A stretch of DNA of 64,000 nucleotides from an uncultured SAR116 cluster alpha proteobacterium (GTDB taxonomy: Bacteria > Pseudomonadota > Alphaproteobacteria > Puniceispirillales > GCA-002684695). The translations under genes were made by a program, and so were the position numbers. Under the pieces are notes generated by a model. It did no database searches. It was not told the origin of the DNA and saw only the letters and a list, made by a program, of their open reading frames with translations. Each line of letters starts with the position of its first letter. Within the stretch, counting starts at the first letter, position 1. The DNA lies in contig CACMFN010000004.1 of NCBI GenBank assembly GCA_902612965.1, positions 1 through 64,000 on the forward strand. The letters run 5' to 3'. Positions 1 through 10,000 of this stretch are shown one piece after another.

Positions 1-27
1 CGCAATATTAGTATTCACTGAGACCAT
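1..27 (-). CDS. fliC: Flagellin, first nine codons (cut by window edge)
   Basis: Only the start of this gene is inside the window. The minus strand reads ATG at 27-25 and then encodes M-V-S-V-N-T-N-I-A, the usual start of a flagellin D0 domain. A strong Shine-Dalgarno (AAAGGAG) lies 7 bases upstream of the ATG. The leader carries the same promoter and hairpin as the complete flagellin gene ending at 908, which supports the call. It would be a second flagellin subunit of the filament, exported by the flagellar type III apparatus. The rest of the protein cannot be seen, so length and any inserted domains are unknown. Confidence 0.75.
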
Positions 28-61
28 TACTGTCTCCTTTCCGAGTTAGTTAAAGTTAACG

Positions 62-89
62 CGGAGAGGGTTTTCGCTGACCACCTCCG
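62..89 (-). promoter_or_regulatory. 5' leader hairpin of the left-edge flagellin
   Basis: Read on the minus strand, CGGAGG pairs with CUCUCCG-side bases and, after a bulged U, GG pairs with CC, leaving a loop that contains GUCAGCG. It begins a few bases after the predicted start of transcription. The ten bases GTGGTCAGCG (75-84) recur at the same distance from the start codon in the other flagellin leader (2737-2746). Known flagellin mRNAs in Alphaproteobacteria are post-transcriptionally controlled (FlbT in Caulobacter acts on the fljK leader). A similar role here is inference. Confidence 0.5.
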
Positions 90-99
90 TACATAGAAA

Positions 100-125
100 T
101 GAACGGCATAGAGTGAAAATGTTTA
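100..125 (-). promoter_or_regulatory. Sigma28-like promoter of the left-edge flagellin
   Basis: On the minus strand TAAACATT (125-118), a 10 base spacer and GCCGTTCA (107-100) resemble the flagellar sigma28 consensus TAAAGTTT-N11-GCCGATAA. The same arrangement with the same -35 octamer and the same spacer occurs upstream of the flagellin at 2692. The cognate sigma factor FliA is encoded at 29441. Confidence 0.5.
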
Positions 126-274
126 GCTCTATTTTAGTAAAAAGTTATTGATTTTATTATTTTTTTTTATTTCTAAACAAATTGTTTTTGTGTTGTAGCA
201 ATCAATAAATAATTCTTAATAATTGAAATTTTTTATTAGTTTTTTTTGATATAAAATTGATGAATTACTTATTA
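126..274. other. AT-rich spacer, no gene seen
   Basis: The stretch between the flagellin promoter and the divergent sigma54-type promoter is very AT-rich with poly-T tracts (for example 161-169 and 241-247). No open frame with a ribosome binding site is visible. It may hold activator sites for the sigma54-type promoter at 275, but I cannot identify one. Confidence 0.4.
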
Positions 275-290
275 AGGCATATATTTTGCA
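275..290 (+). promoter_or_regulatory. Sigma54-type promoter of the gene at 366
   Basis: AGGCAT-N5-TTGCA with the GG and GC exactly ten bases apart, matching the TGGCAC-N5-TTGC sigma54 pattern with two mismatches in the -24 box. The predicted transcription start is near 301, upstream of the Shine-Dalgarno at 357. The same pattern precedes several flagellar genes in this window. Confidence 0.55.
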
Positions 291-356
291 TAAATCACTT
301 TGTCCTATAATTTTTAAACGAAGTGTATTATTATGTTATCAAACTTATTATCTAGT

Positions 357-361
357 GGAGG
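357..361 (+). promoter_or_regulatory. Shine-Dalgarno that decides the start at 366
   Basis: GGAGG is followed by four bases and ATG at 366. The in-frame ATG at 333 has no comparable site, so translation most likely begins at 366. Confidence 0.6.
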
Positions 362-365
362 TAAA

Positions 366-875
366 ATGGCTGTATATTGCCCTCAATGGGTTTACGCAGC
401 TTGTGTTGGTCTTACAGCTAGAGATTTTCTTGTTAAAGACATACCTATTGACTTAATGGCGAGAAGATATTCTAAAGCTCTTTTAGAAAAATATGACGAA
501 GTCAACCCGATTGAGATTTCATCAATTGCTGAAGATATAATTAGGATTTTGGCAGAAGTAGAGGCGGGTTCAGACGCATCTAAGTACCTAGAAGGTTTCA
601 TATATTACACGATTAATTATGATAATGGTAAACTTAGAAATCGTAAACCGCTTCTTGGATCAATTTTTGATGGAGAAAGAGATCGCTTTTACGAGGAAAG
701 AGACATTGTAAAAATGTTTAAGTCTTACATGTATGCACTAAGATCTGATTTAAGCAAACCGGCTCCAACTGGATGGAAAATCGACGATGAAGAAGATATT
801 GATTTTTTAAGAGATATGGCTACGGAAGAATTTACAATATTTGACGCTATATCTTTGAAGCCATCTGAAGAATAA
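366..875 (+). CDS. Unrecognised protein between two flagellin genes
   Basis: A 169-residue protein starting M-A-V-Y-C-P-Q-W-V-Y, with no signal peptide or membrane segment and a mixed helical, charged sequence. I do not recognise the family; it is not FlaF or FlbT as I know them. The frame is open from an ATG at 333, but the good ribosome binding site belongs to 366. It has its own sigma54-type promoter and lies between two flagellins, diverging from one and converging on the other. That placement suggests a role in filament assembly, flagellin export or its regulation. This function is inference from position only. Confidence 0.6.
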   Translation: MAVYCPQWVYAACVGLTARDFLVKDIPIDLMARRYSKALLEKYDEVNPIEISSIAEDIIRILAEVEAGSDASKYLEGFIYYTINYDNGKLRNRKPLLGSIFDGERDRFYEERDIVKMFKSYMYALRSDLSKPAPTGWKIDDEEDIDFLRDMATEEFTIFDAISLKPSEE

Positions 876-907
876 ATTAAAACTTTTTAAAAAAAATAAA
901 CAAATTT

Positions 908-2692
908 TTATTGAAGTAATGCGAGCATTGTTTCTTTAGCTTTATTTGCTTGAGCAAGCATAGAAGTTGCAGCTTTCGCTAAAATTTGAGCTTTTGTGAG
1001 TCTGGCTGTTTCTTCTGCAAAATTTGCATCTTCAATCGTTGATAATGATTTTTGCGCATTGACTGCGATATTACTCAAGTTATCAATTGTTGACTGAAGT
1101 CTGTTATTAGCTGAACCCATATCAGATCTAATACCAGAAATCATTAACAGTGCCCCGTCAATTACTGACATCGCTTTTGTTGCGCCTGCTTTAGTAGTCA
1201 ATGAAATTCCACTGATAGTATTATGAGTAGCAGTTATTTCAGTTGTTGCTGCTGAGAAAATATTATCAGCATGACCAGGGGAAACTGTATATGCATTCTG
1301 ACTTGAAAGGCGAACCACCCCCGAAATTGCGGTTGAATCACCAGTTGTAGCATCGCCGTCAAGTGCTCTCGCGGTCCTGGTAAAAGTATCTGCAGCATTA
1401 CCACCTGCACCTGTTACACCATTAGCACTTCCACTATTTCCATATGTGACGGCAGCACTAGCTGTTGTCAAAAGGGTGAATGAATTTGCATTTGCAACTG
1501 TTCCTACTAAATATGATGTTCCAGAGGTTAAGCCAGCAAGAGCTGTTCCTGCTGCTGTATAAGTTACTACATCACCTACGCTAAACCCATGAGCAGTTGC
1601 AGCAATTGTTGCAGCTGCTCCAGTTGTTATTGAAGCTGATGTATCTACTGTAACTGCAGTGCTATCCAAAACATTATCCATATCCATTGCAGTAACATGT
1701 AAATCTGCGTTGGTTGATCCAGTACTTAAATCTCCTATAATGATATCGAATCCTTCTGATTGAGTAATATTGATACCGGATTTATCTGAGGTTAAGGCCG
1801 CTGTAATTCCTGTTGAACCTGAAACAGCATTTATAGCATCTTTTATTGCTGTAAGATCTGTTGTTGATGTAATTGTAGCAGTGATTTGTGATGTTGTTGA
1901 ACTTTTACCTTGAAGTGTAAAACTGTAAGTCGCAACAGCGCTTGCAGAAAGCCTTGCCTTAGATAAAGCTGTTGCATTTACACCTGTATCGCCAGATAAT
2001 AAATTGAAAGAAGATGCAACGTCTCTCGCATCTGCTCCTGCGTCAACCATCGCAGTGTAAGTTCCAAATGTTCCTTTAATTACATAATCAGCAGAGTCAC
2101 TGAATTGTGCGTTTAATGCAGTTTGAGCTGAAGCAAAACTGTTAACTCTTCCAATGCTTTCGTCAATTGTGTCAACTTGGTAAGCACCTAGTTTTGTAGA
2201 GTCTGTTGATGCAACACCCAATCTTAAAACCTGATTAGATGCAGTTCCAATTTGTATATTTTTATCAGTAAATGTTCCGTCAAGAAGTTTAGTAGAGTTA
2301 AATTCTGTATTACCAGATATTCTATTTATTTCTGTAATTAGCTGGTTAACTTCGTCTTGCAGGTATGTTCTGTCATTTCCTGTATTTGTATCCGAAGAAG
2401 ATTGAACAGCCAAGGTTCTCATTCTTTGAAGAATTGATGTTGTTTCAACTAGAGCACCTTCAATTGTACTTACCATAGCTAAAGCATCAGATGAGTTTTT
2501 AATTGCAGCGTTTAAACTGTCAACCTGTGCGCGTAACTTAGATGATATTGAAAGACCTGCAGCATCGTCCCCTGCTGCGTTAATTCTTTTACCAGTGGAT
2601 AAACGCTCCATAGCCACTTTCATTTCAGAATTTGACTTGTTAAGGCTCGCTAGAACCATTGAGGACATTTGATCACTATTGATGGAAGTCAT
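908..2692 (-). CDS. fliC: Flagellin with an inserted central module
   Basis: Flagellar filament subunit of 594 residues. The first 150 residues show the D0/D1 region (LSTGKRINAAGDDAAGLSIS near residue 30, then the R-T-L-A-V-Q-S segment near residue 90). The last 90 residues show the C-terminal D1/D0 helices with N-N-R-L-Q-S-T and the terminal M-L-A-L-L-Q. The variable middle carries one copy of the H-G-F/G-D module that is repeated in FlgK and FlgE (about residues 358-440). The ribosome binding site is a modest AAGGG. Transcription probably starts at the sigma28-like promoter near 2758-2783, with a hairpin leader. It is downstream of flgL on the same strand. Confidence 0.93.
   Translation of the reverse strand: MTSINSDQMSSMVLASLNKSNSEMKVAMERLSTGKRINAAGDDAAGLSISSKLRAQVDSLNAAIKNSSDALAMVSTIEGALVETTSILQRMRTLAVQSSSDTNTGNDRTYLQDEVNQLITEINRISGNTEFNSTKLLDGTFTDKNIQIGTASNQVLRLGVASTDSTKLGAYQVDTIDESIGRVNSFASAQTALNAQFSDSADYVIKGTFGTYTAMVDAGADARDVASSFNLLSGDTGVNATALSKARLSASAVATYSFTLQGKSSTTSQITATITSTTDLTAIKDAINAVSGSTGITAALTSDKSGINITQSEGFDIIIGDLSTGSTNADLHVTAMDMDNVLDSTAVTVDTSASITTGAAATIAATAHGFSVGDVVTYTAAGTALAGLTSGTSYLVGTVANANSFTLLTTASAAVTYGNSGSANGVTGAGGNAADTFTRTARALDGDATTGDSTAISGVVRLSSQNAYTVSPGHADNIFSAATTEITATHNTISGISLTTKAGATKAMSVIDGALLMISGIRSDMGSANNRLQSTIDNLSNIAVNAQKSLSTIEDANFAEETARLTKAQILAKAATSMLAQANKAKETMLALLQ
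1376..1620 (-). repeat. H-G-F/G-D module in flagellin
   Basis: One copy of the protein module shared with FlgK and FlgE: T-A-H-G-F-S-V-G-D-V-V-T-Y, then G-T-A-L-A-G-L-T-S-G-T-S-Y, a hydrophobic strand ending F-T-L-L, a Y-G-N-S-G turn and A-A-D-T-F at the end. It lies in the surface-exposed variable region between the conserved ends. Similar repeats occur, as far as I recall, in phage tail and large adhesin proteins. Confidence 0.65.
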
Positions 2693-2729
2693 GGCTATCC
2701 CTTCATCATTTTAATTACTATTTATGTTT

Positions 2730-2750
2730 TGAAGGGCGCTGACCACTTCA
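2730..2750 (-). promoter_or_regulatory. 5' leader hairpin of flagellin
   Basis: Minus-strand UGAAG pairs with CUUCA and, after a bulged U, GG pairs with CC, closing a loop that carries GUCAGCG. The bulged U and the GTGGTCAGCG element (2737-2746) match the leader of the left-edge flagellin. The hairpin would be at the extreme 5' end of the message. Confidence 0.5.
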
Positions 2751-2757
2751 TAACTTA

Positions 2758-2783
2758 TAAACGTCATTAAAATAAAATGTTTA
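2758..2783 (-). promoter_or_regulatory. Sigma28-like promoter of flagellin
   Basis: TAAACATT (2783-2776), 10 base spacer, GACGTTTA (2765-2758) on the minus strand. The -35 octamer and spacing equal those of the left-edge flagellin promoter. The -10 box is a weaker match to GCCGATAA, but its recurrence supports it. Confidence 0.5.
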
Positions 2784-2791
2784 ATTTTTTA

Positions 2792-4078
2792 TTATTTAAG
2801 AAAATCAAACAAACTGTTTTGGCTTATTTTTGCGTAAGCTTGTTGTGCAGCGTCTCTATTTACTAATAAGCTTTGAATTTGAGTAACAATAGCTGCCATA
2901 TCAGCTTCACCTAAATCTGATATTCTTTCTGATGTAGCAATTATTCTCTGATCAATTGCATCCTTTTGAAGTTCAGCTTTATTAAGCTGCGCTCCTAAAA
3001 ATGCTCTCTGTAAACTCAAATGATCAGTTGCTTTTTTAACATCCATTACTGAACTTGCAATTAATTGATCAGTGTCTGTTAATCGTCTTGCACTTCCTAC
3101 GACTGCACCTGAACCCTCAAGAGTATTGAAATCTATATAACTTTTAACTTCACCCGTAGCAAAGTCATCACCCTCAATTTCAATATTTGAAATTTTGATA
3201 GTGCGGCTTGTTGTATCAGTGAGTGTAATTCTGCCTGTGTCGTTGTCGAGGCTTGCCTTTACCCCAGTTGTTGCTGTCAATGCATTTATCTTTGAAACCA
3301 CATCATTGTAATTGCCCTCAGAAACGGTAATGTTCACATTTGATGAACCGATACCGCCTTGCAATGTAAATGACCAATTTTGTGGGTCTCTTGGTACTTT
3401 AAAGTCAAGTGCTGCCATGGCGCGTGCTGAACCTTGACCAGATAATGCATCGGCATTACCAATTGTGTTTACAATATTGGTGATAATATCAAAAACACTC
3501 TTTCTACCTGCTCCAGTATCTACAGTTTCAAAAGCTGTACCACCGTCAATACTTGTGGCCACATTCATAGATTCAGAAATCTGAAGTGTATGCTTACCGC
3601 GGTCACCTTTATATGTAAAAGTACCGTCAACATTTTTGATAAATGCTTGCGAGTTTGTATGATAGCCGGCAAACAAGCTTTGTCCTTGAGCGTCTCGAGT
3701 GTTTGCGATTTCAAGCATCACATTAGCAAGTTGTTCCACCTCAGTTCTAATTGCAATTCTCTCAGGGACACCGTTGGTATCATTTGCTGCTTGGATGGCA
3801 AGTTCGGAAATCCTTGTCATAACATTAATCGCTTGCTGCATAGTACCATCAGCGAGATCCAATCTTCTTTGTGCTGAGTCTATATTTCTTTTAAATCTAT
3901 CTAATATATTTTTTTGTTCTTTTGCTGCAGATAACTCTACTGCCGCAACAGGGTCATCAGATGATTTAAGAATATTTTTACCAGTTGAAACCTTGCCTTG
4001 CAGTTTCTGGATTTCCTCAGTTAATTTTCCAAACTGGTTTACTGATTGCTGATTAAATAATTTTGTACTTACTTGCAT
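2792..4078 (-). CDS. flgL: Flagellar hook-filament junction protein FlgL
   Basis: Second hook-associated protein (HAP3), which joins hook and filament. 428 residues, longer than the roughly 300 of the enteric protein. The N-terminus has the flagellin-like S-T-G-K-N-I-L-K-S-S-D-D-P-V-A-A segment (residues 32-47), followed by Q-R-R-L-D-L-A-D-G and the helix ending N-T-R-D-A-Q-G-Q-S-L-F-A-G-Y. The C-terminus has the paired D1/D0 helices. A good GGAGGA ribosome binding site lies 5 bases before the ATG. It follows flgK with a 9 base gap, so the two are surely cotranscribed. No obvious module insert is seen. Confidence 0.93.
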   Translation of the reverse strand: MQVSTKLFNQQSVNQFGKLTEEIQKLQGKVSTGKNILKSSDDPVAAVELSAAKEQKNILDRFKRNIDSAQRRLDLADGTMQQAINVMTRISELAIQAANDTNGVPERIAIRTEVEQLANVMLEIANTRDAQGQSLFAGYHTNSQAFIKNVDGTFTYKGDRGKHTLQISESMNVATSIDGGTAFETVDTGAGRKSVFDIITNIVNTIGNADALSGQGSARAMAALDFKVPRDPQNWSFTLQGGIGSSNVNITVSEGNYNDVVSKINALTATTGVKASLDNDTGRITLTDTTSRTIKISNIEIEGDDFATGEVKSYIDFNTLEGSGAVVGSARRLTDTDQLIASSVMDVKKATDHLSLQRAFLGAQLNKAELQKDAIDQRIIATSERISDLGEADMAAIVTQIQSLLVNRDAAQQAYAKISQNSLFDFLK

Positions 4079-4087
4079 TTATTCCTC

Positions 4088-7000
4088 CTACACTACATCG
4101 AGTAATGTTTGAAATAGTTGTTTTGCAGTTGCTAAAATTCTAGCTGATGCTTGAAATGCTTGCTGTTGCTCAAGAAGTTGAGCAGCTTCAGTGTCTAAAC
4201 TTACGCCCGAAAACTCAAGTTCTGATGCCATGGCTGCTTCTTTTGTAGCTTCAGCTGCTTCAAGGGATAAATCACCTGATAACACTGATGCGCCAACACC
4301 TGTTACAATAGTGTCAAACACTTCACGGAAACCACCTGAATTAGGGCCACTTGCATCTTGAGTTTGAAGTAATATCATTGCATCTAAATTTCTGGCATCA
4401 CCAGTACCGCCTGCATTGTCAGAAATTTTAAAAGTATCGTCTAGTTGGCCTTTTCCTTTTACAATAACCTTGTAACCTGCAGCTTCTGCTCTACCTACGC
4501 TGTCAAGAGTTCTTGTTGCAATGGAATGCCCAGTAATTGCATCTAAAAATTCAATTACACTACCTTCAGCATTTGCAACTTTAATGTCTATGTTTGATGC
4601 TTTGGCTTCATAATTCGGGGCAGGGGGGTCAGACCTTGTTGCAATGCTTCTTGCACCACCGCCGTTGATAATCATAATTAAATCTTCATTACCAACATTT
4701 TTAATATTAATATTACTTCCAATTAAACTTTTAACACTTGTATTAGTTCCAGAAGTATCTGCTGAAACAACTTTACCTTCTGTTGATTTTACTATCAATT
4801 TGTCATTGTCAACATTAACTCGATAGTCTGAAACTTTAATACCTAGAGCCTCAGCATTAGCATCCTGGTTAAATTTATATTCTTTGTCACTATACGGATC
4901 TGTTTTAATTACAATTCTTCCATTAGCCTTCACAAAAATATCATTTGCGCTTCCATTACTCCCTAAATAAGCTAGGTCATTACCCTCTAGAGTTGCTAGT
5001 GAAATACCTGTTGTACCTATAAGAGCCTTGACTTTATAGTTCACATTGGCGAATAGTCCTTGGACACTTGTTCCAGCTGGAATGTATTGAACAGTATCAC
5101 CAGCCTTAAATCCATGACCATCTCCAACAGTAATGGTTGCAGAAGTATTATTAGTTTGCCCAGCTGTATTGGCTGTTCTAATATTTTCAGATTTTATAAA
5201 CCTATCTCCAGCATGACCATTGCTACCACCGTAAGTAATTGTTCCGCCTGAAGAACTTTTAAGTGTAAACCCGTCATAGCGAATAAAAGCATCAGCTGCA
5301 CTTCCTCCAGTTCCGCCGTAGGTAAAATCAGCACCTGACGCTGTTTGAAGTTTAAATTGATTAGTGCCAATAACCTCTTTGATTTTATAAACTGTTCCAC
5401 TAGTTAAGCTTTGCAGATCGCTTGCTCCACCTTTAAAATACTTAACGTAGTCTCCTGCTTTAAACTCATGTGCATTAGTTGCAGTGATTGTTGCACTTGC
5501 AGCACGTGCAACGCCGGAAGTTGTCACCTGTGAGCTCGATTTCTTGATTACAGATGCGATTGTGTATTCGGTATTGTGTGTTAAACCATTTAAAGCTGTT
5601 CCACCTTTAAAATATTTTACTTTATCTCCTACATTAAAGCCATGCTCACTGTCCGAAGTAATAACTGAACCAGCAGCTGACACAACACCTGTTGTATCTG
5701 ATGTAATTATATTACTCATCCAGTTTACAGTGGCGTCATTTAATATATTTGTAGGTATATTATTATTTCCATCTTTTAGCTCTACTGATATTTTTCCACT
5801 TCCAACAGGATTTATAGTAAGAGTGTAATTTATGTCTCCAACCTTAACATTAGTAGTATTTGGATTTCCTGTTGGAGGCACTGTAATCTCATTTCCTGAG
5901 AGAGATCCTATTGCCTCGTCAATACCAAATCTAACAGCTGCACTAGTATTGCCTGAAACAGAATTATCATCTGGAATTAGTATTTGCTGTGCAGAGAGAC
6001 TGCCACCAGCAAAAATTTGCAACTTATTATTTTCATCAAAGTAGGCGTCTAGCCTGCCTTTTTCACCACCTGTTATTTCTATTTCTCTCTCAACAACGCG
6101 TTTACCATTTGTTGTTATAAGTGTTTTATTAGGGGTCGCTCCGTTAATTGCCTCTTGTCCTGCACCTGTTCTAATGTCAACGCCATCAAAGAATAAAATA
6201 CTTGTTGTTTGGTTGGCACCTTTATAAGGTTGAAAATTAACACCATCTTTTCGAGATAATATTAAATTTGTTCCTCTATATGAAAATGCATATTTATCAG
6301 AAGCGCCAGCAGTATTTAAGGCTGAATTTAATCCAGTGACAATACTGGAAATATTTGTTTGTCCTGCCTGAACTGTATAATCTAGGTCTACATTTTTTTC
6401 CATTCCCGCAGACAAAACGAGATGAATACGGTTTCCGGCAGAGGCCACTGCGTCAGCGCTACTTACAGTGAATGTGGCAGTAGCTGGAACAGCGTCACGG
6501 CCATTGTCTAACATTGTGAGCGTATAATTTTGATCGGCAAATTTTACTACCAACTTATCTCCTGCGTCAGGCAATGAACTTACTGAGTTTTTGCCTGAGA
6601 CTGAAGCAATCATAGAACCTGATCGAAGATTTTTTGCAATTTCACCCGCTACTGTGGCTGATGTAATGCTTTCCATGTCTTTGGTTTTAACAGTTGATGA
6701 AAAGGATGTTCCAGTACCTGTATTTGGAATTGTTAACTTGTATTCACCACCAGCTGCAAGAGCCATGGAGCCGTCAACAGATGATCCATTCCCATCAGCT
6801 CCCTCAAAAGCATCAAATTTTAATGTCATTTGCTCACCAGTTGGTGTCATGCTTTTTTCAATAAATCCATTTTCAAATACATCTGTTGCGCTTGAAAGTG
6901 TTGAAGTGTTTGATCCAGCGGTGGTTGTAAAAGAAAATGAACCACCTGCATTTAACTTTACATAGCCTGTAAATCTTGCAGCATCAAAGTTAGTGTTATC

Positions 7001-10000
7001 CAGTTTTACTTCAGTTCCTAAAGTCTCAAAATCATCACCAATTGTTTTCATATTTAAAGGCGGACTAGACGCAGAAAAATTTGTCATCATGATGTCGTCG
7101 CCATCCTTGCTTTCCAGAACGACCTTTTTCTTATCCACTGACAAGTAAGCAGTAACTCCAGTACTGGCTGTGTGCTCATTAATTTTTTTAGCGAGATCAG
7201 TCATGTCATCAGAAGAAATTGTTGCAGATATGCTGATGGCATCCTGATTTTTTGATTCAAAATCCAAGCTTACATTACCTGTTCTTCTAACCAATGTAAA
7301 ACTATCGAAATGAGATGCAACGCCTGTCGCACCACCACCTGTATTTCCATAAGTAAGTGAAGTTCCATCTGTATTTTTTAATGTCATGCTGTTAGAGGTA
7401 ACACTTGCAACTACATACTCAGCAAACTCTGTTAACCCATTCAAAGGCCCACCATGTGTAGCGTGGTTATCAACTGCTTCATATTTCACAATGTCGCCAA
7501 CTTTAAATTCTGTTACACCAGTTGCAGCACCATTTGTGGAGGTAGAGGATAAACTAATTGCTGGTGAGCCAGAACCCTGATTAACTCTTGTTTGAGCGTA
7601 TGAAATAGATCCTATTTCTGCCATTGATAATTCAACTCTGGTGATAGCTTCTGCCTGAACACCTAAGCTTGCAAGATCAGTATTAATCTTTTTTGCAGTA
7701 AAACCTGCTGAGGAACCGGCTGGAATGTCTATATTTCCACTCTCACCGCCAAACATAGAAATACTGGCATTGTATGCACTTACAGTACTTGAAGGAAAAA
7801 TAGTTTTGGAAGGAATTACACCAGATGAATTAACATTATAAAGTTTAAACCTGTCATTTGCATCACCTGATCTTCCGCCGTATGTTAGTTCAGTGCCATC
7901 AGTTTTTGTCAAAGTGAATTGATTTGTGCCGTTTATAGATGCAATTTTATAAACTGCTTTATCTGTTAAACCTTCAAGAGCTGTACTATTAGCAACATAT
8001 TGCACCGTATCACCTACAGCAAAGCCATGATTGGTTCCTGTAGTAATTGTAGCACCTATTGCAGACCCAACTCCAGATGTGTTTGCAGTAACGGAATTAT
8101 TATTTGTTCCCAATGTAATAACATGGTCACCAGCTGCAGTATTTCGCTCTATTGATAATCCCGTATAAGCTTTGTCACCAGTTAAGTTTAAGTAATCTGC
8201 CCTATAGCTTGCACCAGCATTAAAGCCATTATCACTCGTAACAAGTTTTGCAATATCTGCTTTGGTTAATGGTGTACCTGCAAGATGTCTGCCTTCTCTT
8301 GTGAATACTTGAACATTCGAAGGAAGTGCAGAAGCTTTCTTTGCTCCAAGAATTGTGCTGCCACCAGACAACATTGTTGACTGTCCTGAAAAATCATTTT
8401 CTGACGAAGCAAAAGTTATACTTCCGCCTGAACCTGAAGCGTAAAGGCCTAAATCAGATAAAGTTTGAGAGTTAGCATTTTTTATAATGCCTCTGTTTAA
8501 GGCAGTTGCAATTTCATTACTCGACTTCCATTTTTCAGTTGCGCCAGCTTTGGGATATACACTTGAGTAAGTCAGATCAAATGAGTGCTGAACACTGTTA
8601 ACTTCTAGAGTTAATGAAGTTGTTGTTGGAATTTCAGTCTCAGTTAACTGGAAACTCATTTGCGATTGAGTTTTAAAGCTAAGAATATCTGCTTCTTTTG
8701 AACCGGCGGGTATTGCCGCCACAGCGCCATCCCCAAGAAAATTTGTCGATGTCAAAGGAGAATTTGAATTTGTAAAAACCTTGTCTACAACAGGTGGATT
8801 ATCTGAAGAAACGATTTTAGTTGAGGTTGCAGTTATATCAGCTGTACCCTTATTTGAGACAGTTGCACTTACCAACGTTTTAGAAGCTGCTGCAAAGTCT
8901 TGCGCTCTTCTTAGCATAAACTGCATACCTGCAGCTGCTCCACTTAACGGTGTTGTGGTTAACTCATCTCCGTCAACAGGCTTTCCTAAGATATTCAAAT
9001 TAAAACCTGGACCCTTTATAACATTTGAACCAAAAATATCATTTTCTAACGAAGCGCCAGATAAAGTCCATCTGTTTTGAGCTTCACTATACTTAGCTGT
9101 CAGAGTTCCTTTAGGAAGTTTTTCTACGTCACTCACAATAATTTCAGCTGAAACAGTAGATCTATTTGCTCTTCCTGCACTGACAGTCATTCCTGAAGTG
9201 ACAAACATATTTTCACCTTGCATTCCATCCAATGTAAGGCCTTGTTTATGTTGTTCGTTTAAACTTTCTGAGATTAATACTGCGAGGTTATCAATGTCTC
9301 TGTTCGTGTCACCAATCAAAGCATATGAATCAATCATGCCACCTAAAATACCGCCTGTAACTTGGTTTGTTGGAGTATTTGTTGTTCCTGCACCCATTAA
9401 AACCTGCAAAACACCCCCTGTATCAGTTACGCCAATCCTAGTTCCATCTTTCCCGTCAAGTATTTTTGGACCAGCACCAGTTTTGCCTATGGTGACAACT
9501 ACATCTTTTCTCTCTTTATAGGATACTGAAATATCAGTTAGTTTTGATAATTCCTCTAGAAGTCTGTCTCTGAGATCAAGTGTTGAATTTGGTGAGCTGC
9601 CTAAACTTGAAGATAACAGTCTTTCATTTACGTCAACAAGTTGTGTTACAATAGTATTAATTGCTGTACATGTATCTATAGCCTGTGACTTGCCATTCTT
9701 TTGCATGTCAGCAAGTTGAATGGATAAATTCCTAAATGCGCCAGCTAAGCTTTTGCCTTCCTCGAGAGCAACAGTCCTTGGCGCCAAATCACCTGGATTT
9801 GCAGCAACATCTTGAAGAGCTCCAAAAAATCGACCTATGTAACTGCCAATATCTGCTTCTCCTGGAAGAAGAGTATCTTCAAGTTGTTTCATTTGGTCTG
9901 TATATGCTTTTAATTTTTCAAAATTTGCTATGGAACTTCTTGTGCGGTCCAAAAGAAATTGATCAAAAGATCTTCTTATGTCTTCTACACGAACACCTAA

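Noticed and set aside
876-907. Terminator between gene 366 and the convergent flagellin
   Set aside because: The 32 bases are only A/T runs; no GC-containing stem is present.
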